DNA of 64,000 bases, taken from Lientehia hominis (lineage in GTDB: Bacteria > Bacillota > Clostridia > Lachnospirales > Lachnospiraceae). Positions 16,273 to 24,478 of this stretch are shown piece by piece (positions within the stretch are counted from its first letter, which is position 1; the number at the start of each line of letters is the position of its first letter). The notes below the pieces were generated by a model. It was not told the DNA's origin, did no database searches, and was given only the letters and a program-made list of their open reading frames with translations. The translations under genes were made by a program, and so were the position numbers. The stretch lies in the NCBI RefSeq assembly GCF_021044755.1, contig NZ_JAJNOR010000009.1, forward strand, positions 1 through 64,000. Direction: 5' to 3'.

Positions 16273-17044
16273 CCTCGTCTGCTCCTCCTTTCCCGAGATA
16301 CGCTTCAATTACCTTGGGATTGCCCTGGATCTCTTCCGGCGTCCCTTCCGCAATGGTCTCTCCGAAATCCAGTACAAAGATTCTGTCCGCGATCTTCATT
16401 ACCATGCTCATGTGGTGCTCGATCAGCAGGATTGAGACGTCATACATTTTCCGTACCTTTGCGATGATACCCATGACCTCCTCAATCTCTGTCGGATTCA
16501 TGCCGGCCGCCGGTTCGTCTAAGAGCAGGATTTTAGGCTTCCCCGCCAGCGCACGGATAATTTCCAATTTCCTCTGCTCGCCATAGGGCAGATTCTTCGC
16601 CTGAAGTCCTGCTACATCCTCCATCTCAAACAGCTTAAGAAGTTCCATAGCTTCCTCATTGATCTGCTTTTCGGCCAGCTTATACTTTTTCGTTCGGAAC
16701 AGCGCCTCAAAAAAGGAATATTTTGCTTCCCGCTTCATTGCGATCCGTATGTTTTCCATTACGCTCAGGCTGCTGAACAGCCGGATATTCTGGAAGGTTC
16801 TGGACAGCCCCATTTCATTGATCTCATAGGGCATTTTTCCGACCATGGAGATATCATCCAGCGCCAATTCCCCCTCCGTAGGCAGATACATCCCCGTGAG
16901 CATATTAAAGGTCGTTGTCTTACCTGCTCCATTGGGGCCGATGATGGCCACCAATTCCCCGGATTCCATTGTGAGGTTGAAATCCTTTACAGCCTGTAAG
17001 CCTCCAAAGCGTATCCCCAGATGCTTTGCTTCCAGCTTGCTCAT
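16265..17044 (-). CDS. livG: Branched-chain amino acid ABC transporter ATPase LivG
   Basis: The 259-residue ATPase has Walker A GPNGAGKTT, Walker B ILLLDEPAAGMNP, the LivG phrase GLSRTFQNIRLF and LPYGEQRKLEIIRAL in the signature position (YGEQ replaces SGGQ, as is usual in LivG). It overlaps livM by 4 nt and livF by 8 nt, consistent with tight coupling within the liv operon. Confidence 0.95.
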   Translation of the reverse strand: MSKLEAKHLGIRFGGLQAVKDFNLTMESGELVAIIGPNGAGKTTTFNMLTGMYLPTEGELALDDISMVGKMPYEINEMGLSRTFQNIRLFSSLSVMENIRIAMKREAKYSFFEALFRTKKYKLAEKQINEEAMELLKLFEMEDVAGLQAKNLPYGEQRKLEIIRALAGKPKILLLDEPAAGMNPTEIEEVMGIIAKVRKMYDVSILLIEHHMSMVMKIADRIFVLDFGETIAEGTPEEIQGNPKVIEAYLGKGGADEDE

Positions 17045-18072
17045 GACTTCGCCTCCTCTTTTTTTCTTCTAAGCCTCCGGCGTATCCATTTCCTCAGTTT
17101 GGAATCTGTCGCCTCGATGGTCTCCAAATTCAAGAATTTGAATTCCCTTCCGCCAAACAGCCCGTAGGGCTTCCAGATAATAATGTAGAGCAGGAGCAGC
17201 GCGTAAATAACGAGGCGCCAATCATTCAAAAATCTCAGAAGCTCCGGCAGGATCGTCAGTACTACCGCACCAAAAATGGAACCGCTGATGGTTCCTACAC
17301 CGCCCGCATACAGGTAAACGATATAATCGGTGGACTTTGCGGCGGAGAAATTATCCGGCTGGATGAACTGAATCAAATGCGCGTAGAGGCCGCCGGCCAC
17401 TCCTGCCATGAACGCCGCAAACACAAAGGCCAGCACCTTATAATTCCGGCAGTTGACACCCATCGCCTCCGCGGCTATATCATTTTCCCTGACCGCAAGG
17501 CAGCTGCGCCCAAAAGAGGACTTGATAAAGTTCCGGCTGGCATATATGGCGATCAGAAGGATGATAAACACCCAGGTAAAATTTGTTAATTTAGGAATAC
17601 CGCTGAATCCCAGAGCACCGCCCGTATAATCTACCACCCGCCATACCGCACGGATGATCTCTCCAAAACCCAGTGTGACGATGGCGAGATAGTCGCCTTT
17701 TACTTTCAGCGTGGGCATGGCGATGATAAAACCAAAGACCGCCGCGATGATTCCTCCTGCTACGACAGCCGCCAGCAGAATCAGGTTGTCCGTAAGCGCT
17801 GTTCTCTCCAGCACCTGAAAGGCCAGCCTTGAAACAATCGCGCTTATGTAAGCTCCTATGGACATAAAACCCGCATGCCCCATGGAAAACTGTCCCGTGA
17901 TTCCGATGACCAGATTCAGACTGATCGTCATGATAACATTAATGCCGGCAATGGTGATCACCTGAAACAGATAAGCGTTGATGAGGCCCATTTTATTCAG
18001 GCCTACAATGACCAAGTAAATAAGCAGAAATATAAAATATTCCGGCTTAAATATTTTTCGTACTGTTTTCAT
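17041..18072 (-). CDS. livM: Branched-chain amino acid ABC transporter permease LivM
   Basis: The 343-residue permease has about nine membrane segments and family phrases such as LNLVIGITGQFSMGHAGFMSIGAY near 52-75 and KVKGDYLAIVTLGFGEIIR near 123-141. It forms the membrane pore with LivH. The basic C-terminus is cytoplasmic. It starts 10 nt after the livH stop and overlaps livG by 4 nt. Confidence 0.95.
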   Translation of the reverse strand: MKTVRKIFKPEYFIFLLIYLVIVGLNKMGLINAYLFQVITIAGINVIMTISLNLVIGITGQFSMGHAGFMSIGAYISAIVSRLAFQVLERTALTDNLILLAAVVAGGIIAAVFGFIIAMPTLKVKGDYLAIVTLGFGEIIRAVWRVVDYTGGALGFSGIPKLTNFTWVFIILLIAIYASRNFIKSSFGRSCLAVRENDIAAEAMGVNCRNYKVLAFVFAAFMAGVAGGLYAHLIQFIQPDNFSAAKSTDYIVYLYAGGVGTISGSIFGAVVLTILPELLRFLNDWRLVIYALLLLYIIIWKPYGLFGGREFKFLNLETIEATDSKLRKWIRRRLRRKKEEAKS

Positions 18073-18082
18073 CCTGTTCCTC

Positions 18083-18994
18083 CTATACCTTTTCTCTGGC
18101 AGCCTTGCCGCCCAGCAAGCCTGTCGGTTTGTAGAGAAGAACCAGGATCAGGATAACAAAGCACAGGCCATAAGAAATGCTTGCCGCAAAGGATTGTAAA
18201 AACACCTCCATAATACCGATGATCAAGCCTCCCAGCATGGCTCCCTTAATGCTGCCGATTCCTCCGATAACGGCTGAAATAAACGCTTTATTTCCGATTG
18301 TACCTGCCATATACACATAGATGGTCGGATACAGGCTTCCGTACAAAATACCGCAGATGGCGGCCAAAGCCGCTCCCAGAGAAAACGTAATGGAAATAAC
18401 CCGGTTTACGTTGATTCCCATAAGCGAAGAAGCATCTTTGTCCACAGATACTGCCTGCATCTGTTTCCCAAATCCCGTATGGTAGCACAGCCGCTGCATA
18501 AACAGAAGCAGCAGAGCCGCGATCGCGATCACAATGATCTGAACCGATGAGATCTGATATCCTCCTATATTTATATTTACCTTAGGCAGCAGGGTTGGAA
18601 AATTTTTTGGCAGCGCTCCAACTCCGGGCAGGCAGCGCATTAAATTCTCAATAAAAAGCTGAACGCCGATCGCCGCCACCAGAGAAGCCACGGTCGTTCT
18701 GCCCCGCAGTGGTTTATATGCAAAGCGCTCTATTACAAAACCTACTCCCGCGCCGAAAAGCAGCGTTGCGATCATGATTAACGGAACAAGTATAGCCATG
18801 CTGCCGGTGCCGCCAAACCATTGAAACAGAAAATACGCCGCGAAAGCGCCAAGCATCATTAAATCTGCATGTGCCAGATTGATCATTCTAATGATACCAA
18901 AAACTAGTGTATAACCCATCGCCAGCAGCGCGTACAAGCTGCCCAGCTGCAAGCCGTAAATTAAAAGCTGAAACACATGGCCCATAAACATCAC
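18083..18994 (-). CDS. livH: Branched-chain amino acid ABC transporter permease LivH
   Basis: The 303-residue permease shows GLQLGSLYALLAMGYTLVFGIIRMINLAHADLMMLGAF-type residues in its first 50 positions and IGGIGSIKGAMLGGLIIG near 240-257, both typical of LivH. It follows livJ after a gap of about 100 nt containing a strong hairpin (19019-19054) that may set the ratio of binding protein to permease. Confidence 0.94.
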   Translation of the reverse strand: MMFMGHVFQLLIYGLQLGSLYALLAMGYTLVFGIIRMINLAHADLMMLGAFAAYFLFQWFGGTGSMAILVPLIMIATLLFGAGVGFVIERFAYKPLRGRTTVASLVAAIGVQLFIENLMRCLPGVGALPKNFPTLLPKVNINIGGYQISSVQIIVIAIAALLLLFMQRLCYHTGFGKQMQAVSVDKDASSLMGINVNRVISITFSLGAALAAICGILYGSLYPTIYVYMAGTIGNKAFISAVIGGIGSIKGAMLGGLIIGIMEVFLQSFAASISYGLCFVILILVLLYKPTGLLGGKAAREKV

Positions 18995-19018
18995 CCCTAA
19001 TAGACATAGACATTTTTT

Positions 19019-19054
19019 AAGTTAGGTGCCGGCACGAATGCCGGCTCCTAACCT
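19019..19054 (-). promoter_or_regulatory. Intercistronic hairpin between livJ and livH
   Basis: GTTAGG and GCCGGC (19021-19033) pair with GCCGGC and CCTAAC (19040-19052) across a 6-nt loop with a single internal mismatch. The minus-strand continuation is TTAAAAAATG, without a T tract. It therefore looks like a processing or stabilising hairpin rather than a full terminator. Confidence 0.6.
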
Positions 19055-19096
19055 AATCAACAGGAATCCTTCCGTTATGTATGATAAAGCCTTTCC

Positions 19097-20326
19097 CTAC
19101 GGCTGAACGCTAGTCACATAGTGTCCGACGCCGTCTTCATATTTCATGATGACCGCCGCTTTGTTGGGGTTGCCTCCCTCGTCAAAGGTAACTCTTCCGG
19201 AGGGGAGATCAAGGTCTGTGGCAGCGATATTGTCGCGGAGCTCTTCCTCACTGAAGGAAGTGAGATTTTCCAGACCGTTAATGACAATCTTCAGAGCCTC
19301 ATACGCCAGGGTTGCATGCGCCGCGGGCTTATAACCGTTTACCTCTTCAAATTCCTTCACCCAGGCCTGTGCCACTTCATTATCGCTTTCTGCGCTAAAA
19401 CAGGAAATATAGTAGGAGCCTTCCAGCGCCTCTGCGCCGGCCGTTTCGGGAACTGTTGTAACATCCCAGGAGTCGGGCCCCATCATGGTAGCGGTGATTC
19501 CCATGGCATCCGCCTGCTGGATCTGAAGCGGAATCTCGCTGGCCTGATTGGGCAGCCATAAGAGATCGGGCGTCTTTGCGTTAATATTGGATAGCTGTGC
19601 ATTGAAATCCTTTACATCTGAGCCGGCATAGGTCTCCACTGCCACGACCTCGCCGCCAAGGGCTTCAAAATTTTCCTTAAAGGATTCCATCAGACCCGTT
19701 GCATAGGCATCCGCGTTGGAATAGAGAACGGCTGCCGTTTTTGCGCCCAGCTCATTGTAAGCATAGTTCGCTGCCACTTGGCCCTGGAAAGGATCTATGT
19801 AACAAGCGCGGAAAATATAGTCGCCAATCTGAGTAACCTTTTCATTCGTCGCAAAGGTGGAGATGACCGGAATTCCCGCTTCCTGTGCCAGGGGCGCTCC
19901 CGCCAGAGTCAGGGAGCTCTCATCAGGACCGACGATCGCCACGGCGTTCAGGTCATTGATACACTTGGAGTAAGCATTGGCAGTCACATCGGCCTTGGAA
20001 TCCGTATCCACAAACTCTACATTTACTTTGACCTGCTTGCCCATGATGGTGATGCAGCCGTCCGTTGCCTCAAGCTCCTTCTGGATCACCGCCCAGGCAT
20101 CCTTTTTGTACTGGCCGGCCTGCGCATTCTCACCGGACATGCTCGCCACAAAACCAATGGTGATTTCATCGGGCACCTGGGAATTATCTTCCGAAGCGGC
20201 TTTCGTCTCTCCGCTCTGGGTTTCCGTTCCCTTTGCATCCGCAGGCTTTTCCTCTTTTTTACCGCAGCCGGCAAACATACCAATCGTCATTGCAGCAGCC
20301 AGCAGAAGCGCACACATTTTCTTCAT
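19097..20326 (-). CDS. livJ: Branched-chain amino acid ABC transporter substrate-binding lipoprotein
   Basis: The 409-residue product starts at MKKMCALLLAAAMTIG with AGGAGGAAGA upstream. A lipobox FAGC places the lipidated cysteine at residue 21, followed by a flexible Ser/Thr/Glu-rich linker. From about residue 54 it is a periplasmic-binding-protein fold of the LivJ type (ITIGFVASMSG, then IVGPDESSLTLAGAPLAQEAGIP). It is anchored outside the membrane and feeds LivHMGF. Its promoter carries an operator-like element related to those of the neighbouring GntR/lyase genes. Confidence 0.93.
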   Translation of the reverse strand: MKKMCALLLAAAMTIGMFAGCGKKEEKPADAKGTETQSGETKAASEDNSQVPDEITIGFVASMSGENAQAGQYKKDAWAVIQKELEATDGCITIMGKQVKVNVEFVDTDSKADVTANAYSKCINDLNAVAIVGPDESSLTLAGAPLAQEAGIPVISTFATNEKVTQIGDYIFRACYIDPFQGQVAANYAYNELGAKTAAVLYSNADAYATGLMESFKENFEALGGEVVAVETYAGSDVKDFNAQLSNINAKTPDLLWLPNQASEIPLQIQQADAMGITATMMGPDSWDVTTVPETAGAEALEGSYYISCFSAESDNEVAQAWVKEFEEVNGYKPAAHATLAYEALKIVINGLENLTSFSEEELRDNIAATDLDLPSGRVTFDEGGNPNKAAVIMKYEDGVGHYVTSVQP

Positions 20327-20357
20327 TGTTTCTTCCTCCTTTTTAATTGTTGTTATT

Positions 20358-20410
20358 TTGTATGACATATGACATAGTACAATATTATCAGCTTTATTTG
20401 CCTTTGTCAA
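20358..20410 (-). promoter_or_regulatory. livJ promoter with overlapping GntR-type operator
   Basis: TTGACA (20410-20405), 17-nt spacer, TAATAT (20387-20382) on the minus strand. Directly after the -10 box is an inverted repeat 20358-20382 with TTGTA/TACAA arms and inner TATGACATA elements, related to the TATGATGTCATA sites at 21535, 21656 and 22445. Confidence 0.65.
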
Positions 20411-20482
20411 TCTTGATTCCAACATTTTGTACATTTAAGCCTCCTGAATATACAGATTACAGGACATTTTACCCAAAATAGA

Positions 20483-20532
20483 GAATGCCGCCGCAAGCCA
20501 TTCTTTTTTGAATTCTGGCTGCGGCGGCATTC
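20483..20532 (-). terminator. Terminator of the first DapA-family gene
   Basis: A long GC-rich stem, GAATGCCGCCGCA paired with TGCGGCGGCATTC, closes a loop of about 25 nt and is followed on the minus strand by TCTATTTTG. It separates this gene from the livJ promoter. Confidence 0.7.
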
Positions 20533-20559
20533 GATCATTCTATATGTACCAAATGTAAA

Positions 20560-21480
20560 TTACAGCTTTCCCTGTTTTTTCAAAATAGCAAGGGTTACCT
20601 CCATCTCCGCATCGGTCGCCGGAGCCAAGGGGCCTCTCGCCGGCCCCAGCTTCACGCCTGTCACCGCTTCGATAGCCGGACGGAGAATGGAATTGGGCAA
20701 AATCCTTCCGTTCTGCCCAGTACTCTTGCAAAACTCATACATGGGCATGAAGATTTCCTTCGCCTTCTCGTTCTCTCCCTTTTCAAAAGCCTCGAAAATC
20801 GCGCGAATCTCATGGCCGTAAATATGAGCCCCGCCGCTCACAATGCCCATAGCGCCCTGAACGATCGTGGGAAGCAGCATAACATCGTCTCCGTTGTAAA
20901 TGGCAAAGTCGGAATCGATATCCTTTGTCGCAAGGAAGAAATCTGTGACCTGGGTGGGATTTACGCCCGCCTCATCCTTTACGCCCACGATATTTTCAAT
21001 GGCCGCCAGACGGCCAACGGTAGCAGGCTCCAGATTGATGCCAACAAAAATCGGGATATTATATAACAGTATATCGGCCTTTGTACTCTCAGCAATCCTC
21101 CTATAGTGTTCGTAAACTCCCTCCTGGGTGGGCTTATTGTAGAACGGGCATACAATAAGACAAAGCCCAATTCCAAGCTCCTCCGCTTTTTTCGTAAGGG
21201 CAATGGTCTCCTTTGTGGAGGCGCAGCCCGTTCCGGCGATAACGGGCTTTCTGCCCGCAGCCGCTTTCACCGCGGTCTCGAACAGCTTCACGCGCTCGTC
21301 AAAGGTCAGCAGGGAAGCTTCGCCTGTCGTCCCGGTCACAATCAAAGAATCACAAACATCTTTTTCAATCACATAATCAATCAGCTCTGCATATTTTCCA
21401 TAATCGATTTCTTCATTCTCATTGTAGGGAGTAATGAGCGGAAGTAAAATCTTTCCATACTTTTTAACTACACTATTCAT
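20560..21480 (-). CDS. DapA/NanA-family class I aldolase (first copy)
   Basis: The 306-residue TIM barrel has GTTGEASLL near 50-58, the catalytic-tyrosine segment LLYNIP near 138-143 and the Schiff-base lysine segment VGVKDEAG near 164-171, the standard residues of dihydrodipicolinate synthase / N-acetylneuraminate lyase enzymes. No lysine or sialic-acid genes are nearby, so the substrate is probably another 2-oxo acid. It has its own promoter (21553-21581) with an operator at 21535-21546 and diverges from gntR1. A catabolic role linked to the Liv transporter is inference. Confidence 0.88.
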   Translation of the reverse strand: MNSVVKKYGKILLPLITPYNENEEIDYGKYAELIDYVIEKDVCDSLIVTGTTGEASLLTFDERVKLFETAVKAAAGRKPVIAGTGCASTKETIALTKKAEELGIGLCLIVCPFYNKPTQEGVYEHYRRIAESTKADILLYNIPIFVGINLEPATVGRLAAIENIVGVKDEAGVNPTQVTDFFLATKDIDSDFAIYNGDDVMLLPTIVQGAMGIVSGGAHIYGHEIRAIFEAFEKGENEKAKEIFMPMYEFCKSTGQNGRILPNSILRPAIEAVTGVKLGPARGPLAPATDAEMEVTLAILKKQGKL

Positions 21481-21534
21481 TTCTTTTCATTCCTTTCTTT
21501 CATAAACTATACATTGAATTGGTTTGGTATATTG

Positions 21535-21581
21535 TATGATGTCATATATCGTATGTTATATGGTTTCTATTTTTTTGTCAA
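21535..21581 (-). promoter_or_regulatory. Promoter and operator of the first DapA-family gene
   Basis: TTGACA (21581-21576), 17-nt spacer, TAACAT (21558-21553) on the minus strand. The palindrome TATGATGTCATA lies at 21535-21546, just downstream of the -10 box, where a repressor would block initiation. Confidence 0.75.
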
Positions 21582-21612
21582 GCGTTTTTTAGAACAAAGA
21601 TTTTTAAACTCC

Positions 21613-21667
21613 TTTACAATTATTAAATTTTCTTTTATAATACCCTGTAATATCGTATGACATCATA
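21613..21667 (+). promoter_or_regulatory. Promoter and operator of gntR1
   Basis: TTTACA (21613-21618), 17-nt spacer, TATAAT (21636-21641). The palindrome TATGACATCATA lies at 21656-21667, about 15 nt after the -10 box, consistent with autoregulation. Confidence 0.75.
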
Positions 21668-21690
21668 TAATAATTTATAGGAGTGTGTGC

Positions 21691-22425
21691 ATGAAAGAAA
21701 TCCAGAAAATATCCATTACCGATATGGCCGCTGAAAGTATCAAGGAACTGATTACCAGCGGAAAATATATTCCCGGCCAGAAGCTTCCTACAGAAGCCAG
21801 CTTCTGCCAAATGCTGGGTGTCAGCCGCACCAGTATCCGGGAAGCGCTCCGTGTCCTGCAGGCACTGGGCTTTGTGACCATTAAGCCTGGAAAAGGTACC
21901 TTTGTCTCTAAGCAGGAACTCCCTCTGGCATCTGGCAGTAACTGGTACGATACCGAGGACGCCAAATTTTCCGACTTTATGGAAGTACGTTTCGCCATCG
22001 AGCCTCTGGCCGTGCGCCTCTCTGTAAAACGCGTTACTCCAAAAGAAGTGGCAGACCTGGCGGAAATCCATCAGTCTTTTTTAAACGCAAACAAAACCCA
22101 TGACATGGCAAAGCTGATTATGCTGGATGAGCTCTTTCATACAAAAATCATGTCCTATACGAAGAATCCGCTTTTGATAAATATCAATAAACAACTTTTA
22201 AACTGTTTCCGCGTCTACCGCGGCGAATCCTTTACCAGCGATCAAGTATATAACAACGCTGTACAGCCTCATGGACGGATCCTTCAGTGTTTTTACAGAA
22301 AAGATCCGGAAAATGCTGTGCTGGAAATGCAGAGACATCTGGAAATAACGGACTCCGATATGAAACGAATCCACAAAAAACATACGAAGCTAAAATCCTC
22401 TATTGACATTGCTGGTGAACCATGA
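21691..22425 (+). CDS. FadR-subfamily GntR regulator (GntR1)
   Basis: The 244-residue protein has an N-terminal winged helix (residues about 1-75, with LPTEASFCQMLGVSRTSIRE and VTIKPGKGTFV) and a C-terminal FCD ligand domain whose metal-site residues are visible as LDELFHTKI and the later PHG and QRHLEI histidines. The ATG at 21691 has TAGGAG 7 nt upstream; a GTG two codons earlier is less well placed. It sits between two DapA-family genes whose promoters, and its own, carry TATGATGTCATA-like sites. A local repressor relieved by an organic acid is the likely role. Confidence 0.9.
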   Translation: MKEIQKISITDMAAESIKELITSGKYIPGQKLPTEASFCQMLGVSRTSIREALRVLQALGFVTIKPGKGTFVSKQELPLASGSNWYDTEDAKFSDFMEVRFAIEPLAVRLSVKRVTPKEVADLAEIHQSFLNANKTHDMAKLIMLDELFHTKIMSYTKNPLLININKQLLNCFRVYRGESFTSDQVYNNAVQPHGRILQCFYRKDPENAVLEMQRHLEITDSDMKRIHKKHTKLKSSIDIAGEP

Positions 22426-22456
22426 TATTGTGTTTGTATGATTGTATGATGTCGTA
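22403..22456 (+). promoter_or_regulatory. Promoter and operator of the second DapA-family gene
   Basis: TTGACA (22403-22408), 17-nt spacer, TATTGT (22426-22431); the promoter lies across the end of gntR1. TATGATGTCGTA at 22445-22456 matches the other sites with one mismatch. Confidence 0.75.
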
Positions 22457-22480
22457 TAATATTGACAAGGAGGGAGCAGC

Positions 22481-23356
22481 ATGTACGCAAAAAAATTAGA
22501 GGGTATTATCCCTCCGATTATTACCCCCTTTGATGAAAAGGGAAATATCGATGAAGTATTGATTGCGAAAGAGATGAAGCTGGCGGTCGACTCCGGCGTT
22601 CATGGTCTGAGCGTCAGCGGAAGTACAGGCGAAGGGCCTACTTTAAGAGACGAGGAGTTGAAAACTCTTATCACCATTGCAAAAGATTATGTAAAGGAAG
22701 AACAGCCAATCGTCTGCGGAATCATGCGTACCTGCACAAGAGATGCCGTAAGAGCGGGCCTTGCCGCCAAGGATGCCGGAGCAGACGCCTTAATGGTGAC
22801 CCCCACTGCTTACAACGTTCTTGTACCGGACGAAGAAGGTATGTTTGATTTTTACAGCACCATTTCCAAAGAGTGCCAAATGCCCATTATCATTTATAAT
22901 GTGGTCCCGCAGAATACGGTCACTCCTCAGCTTTTCAAGCGGCTGATTGAAAACACAGAATATGTCCGCGGCATAAAGCAGAGTGTAGGAGGCGTTTCTG
23001 CCCTGTATGCCATGAAAATGATGTGCGGCAGCAAAGCCAAGGTATATGCCGCAACCGACGATATGCTTTACACCTGCTATGATCTGGGGGCTGACGGCGC
23101 CATCTCCGCAATCCTCGCAGTATTTCCTAAGCTGTGTGTAGAAATGTGGGAGTGTTCCCAAAGCGGCAATAAGGCCCGCGCGCTGGATATCCAGAATCAG
23201 CTTTATTACCGCTGGCAGGCCATAACCGGAAATCAGTTCCCTATTCGGTTAAAATATGCCTTAAAGCTCATGGGCCGCGAACCGGGTTTCTGCCGGAGTC
23301 CGATCACCCATCTGTCAGAGGAAGAAAAACGTCAGATTGAAAGGGCTTTTTCTTAA
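22481..23356 (+). CDS. DapA/NanA-family class I aldolase (second copy)
   Basis: The 291-residue TIM-barrel lyase has SGSTGEGPTL near 44-53, the tyrosine segment IIYNVVPQ near 138-145 and the Schiff-base lysine in VRGIKQSVGG near 165-174. It is clearly diverged from the first copy, so a different substrate is likely. AAGGAGGG precedes the ATG. It is transcribed from its own promoter after gntR1 and ends at a terminator shared with the convergent gntR2. Confidence 0.88.
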   Translation: MYAKKLEGIIPPIITPFDEKGNIDEVLIAKEMKLAVDSGVHGLSVSGSTGEGPTLRDEELKTLITIAKDYVKEEQPIVCGIMRTCTRDAVRAGLAAKDAGADALMVTPTAYNVLVPDEEGMFDFYSTISKECQMPIIIYNVVPQNTVTPQLFKRLIENTEYVRGIKQSVGGVSALYAMKMMCGSKAKVYAATDDMLYTCYDLGADGAISAILAVFPKLCVEMWECSQSGNKARALDIQNQLYYRWQAITGNQFPIRLKYALKLMGREPGFCRSPITHLSEEEKRQIERAFS

Positions 23357-23381
23357 ATATCCGCCGCGTGAAGAATTTATT

Positions 23382-23420
23382 TAAAAAGAGCTTTTTCATG
23401 AAAATGAAAAAGCTCTTTTG
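23382..23420. terminator. Bidirectional terminator between the second lyase and gntR2
   Basis: AAAAGAGCTTTTTCAT pairs with ATGAAAAAGCTCTTTT, giving a stem of about 16 bp with A and T runs on both sides. Confidence 0.85.
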
Positions 23421-23429
23421 CCGTTCCTG

Positions 23430-24122
23430 TTATTTTTTCCGCAGATACTGTATATCTGCATAGGTAATGTCCAAATGTCTCTTCATCTCTGCCACAGCCT
23501 GTTCTGCATCCCGTTTCTTAAAACAGGAAAGAATTGCTTCGTGAAGGGCTGCCGCATTGCCATATACTTCATTGTCCGCAAAAGATTCTCCCCGGTAAGA
23601 GCGCAGACGTTCTGTCAACTGTTTATTAATCGCGATCAGAAGTGGATTTTTTGTATAAGATATGATCTTCGTATGAAAAAGCTCGTCCAGCATGATCAGT
23701 TTTGCCATATCATGGGTCTCATTAGCCGCGGTAAAGGATTTCTGAATTTCTGCCAGTTCTTTTATCTGTTCTGCAGACACGCGTTCTACAGCCAAGCGGA
23801 CGCCTAATGTCTCAACTGCATAACGTACCTCCTTAAAATCTGAAAGTTCCGCGTTATCCGCCTCATACCATTGTTTATCTCTGCCGCCGTCTTCCTTTTT
23901 CTCCGCTGCAAATGCACCGAGACCAGGCTTGATCACCACATATCCCAGTGCCTGCAGTACGCGAAAAGCCTCCCTTACGCTTGTCCGGCTCACTCCCATC
24001 ATCTGGCACAGGCTGGCCTCCGCAGGGAGCTTTTGTCCGGGTTCGTATTCACCGGATTCAATTAATTCTTTCACGTTCTCTACAACAGCATCTGTAATGG
24101 AGATCCTTTGTATCTCTTTCAT
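23430..24122 (-). CDS. FadR-subfamily GntR regulator (GntR2), paralogue of GntR1
   Basis: The 230-residue protein starts at MKEIQRISIT with GAGAGG about 11 nt upstream. The winged helix is nearly the same as in GntR1 (PGQKLPAEASLCQMMGVSRT) and the FCD domain keeps LDELFHTKI and the later His residues. A poorly matched hydrophilic stretch follows the wing (about 74-85). Its promoter has a different palindrome, TTGACTATAGTCAA, overlapping the -35 box, and lacks the TATGATGTCATA site. It may respond to a related ligand but control other targets. Confidence 0.9.
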   Translation of the reverse strand: MKEIQRISITDAVVENVKELIESGEYEPGQKLPAEASLCQMMGVSRTSVREAFRVLQALGYVVIKPGLGAFAAEKKEDGGRDKQWYEADNAELSDFKEVRYAVETLGVRLAVERVSAEQIKELAEIQKSFTAANETHDMAKLIMLDELFHTKIISYTKNPLLIAINKQLTERLRSYRGESFADNEVYGNAAALHEAILSCFKKRDAEQAVAEMKRHLDITYADIQYLRKK

Positions 24123-24162
24123 CCCTGTACATCCTCTCGAAAATTTGGCAATATCTTCCAAT

Positions 24163-24191
24163 ATTATAGCTTATATATTGACTATAGTCAA
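24163..24191 (-). promoter_or_regulatory. gntR2 promoter with palindrome over the -35 box
   Basis: TTGACT (24191-24186), 17-nt spacer, TATAAT (24168-24163) on the minus strand. A perfect 14-bp palindrome, TTGACTATAGTCAA, spans 24178-24191 and covers the -35 box. Confidence 0.75.
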
Positions 24192-24235
24192 TCAATCACT
24201 CATATTCTATCATCAAATGAAGGAGTGTGCAGACC

Positions 24236-24454
24236 ATGATTGTATATACACCATTTTGGCAAACCCTGGAGGCCTCCACCGAATCCACCTATTCTCTGAT
24301 CAACAAACATGGAATATCTTCCAATACCCTCAGCCGCATGAGAAAAGGTCTGCCGCTTTCTACCGTGACCATCAATGACTTCTGCAGAATATTCAACTGC
24401 TCTGTCGGCGATATCGTCGAATACATACCCAACGATGACGATCAGCTTCTCTGA
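24236..24454 (+). CDS. Small helix-turn-helix (Cro/CI-like) protein
   Basis: The 72-residue protein consists almost entirely of an HTH fold: TYSLINKHGISSNTLSRMRKG followed by LSTVTINDFCRIFNCSVGDIVEYI. The ATG at 24236 has AGGAG 10 nt upstream; a GTG at 24227 is too close to that site. Proteins of this type usually repress their own or neighbouring genes. It diverges from gntR2 and converges on tadA. The target is unknown. Confidence 0.75.
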   Translation: MIVYTPFWQTLEASTESTYSLINKHGISSNTLSRMRKGLPLSTVTINDFCRIFNCSVGDIVEYIPNDDDQLL

Positions 24455-24478
24455 CCGCGGCAATGGACGCTTTCTCCT

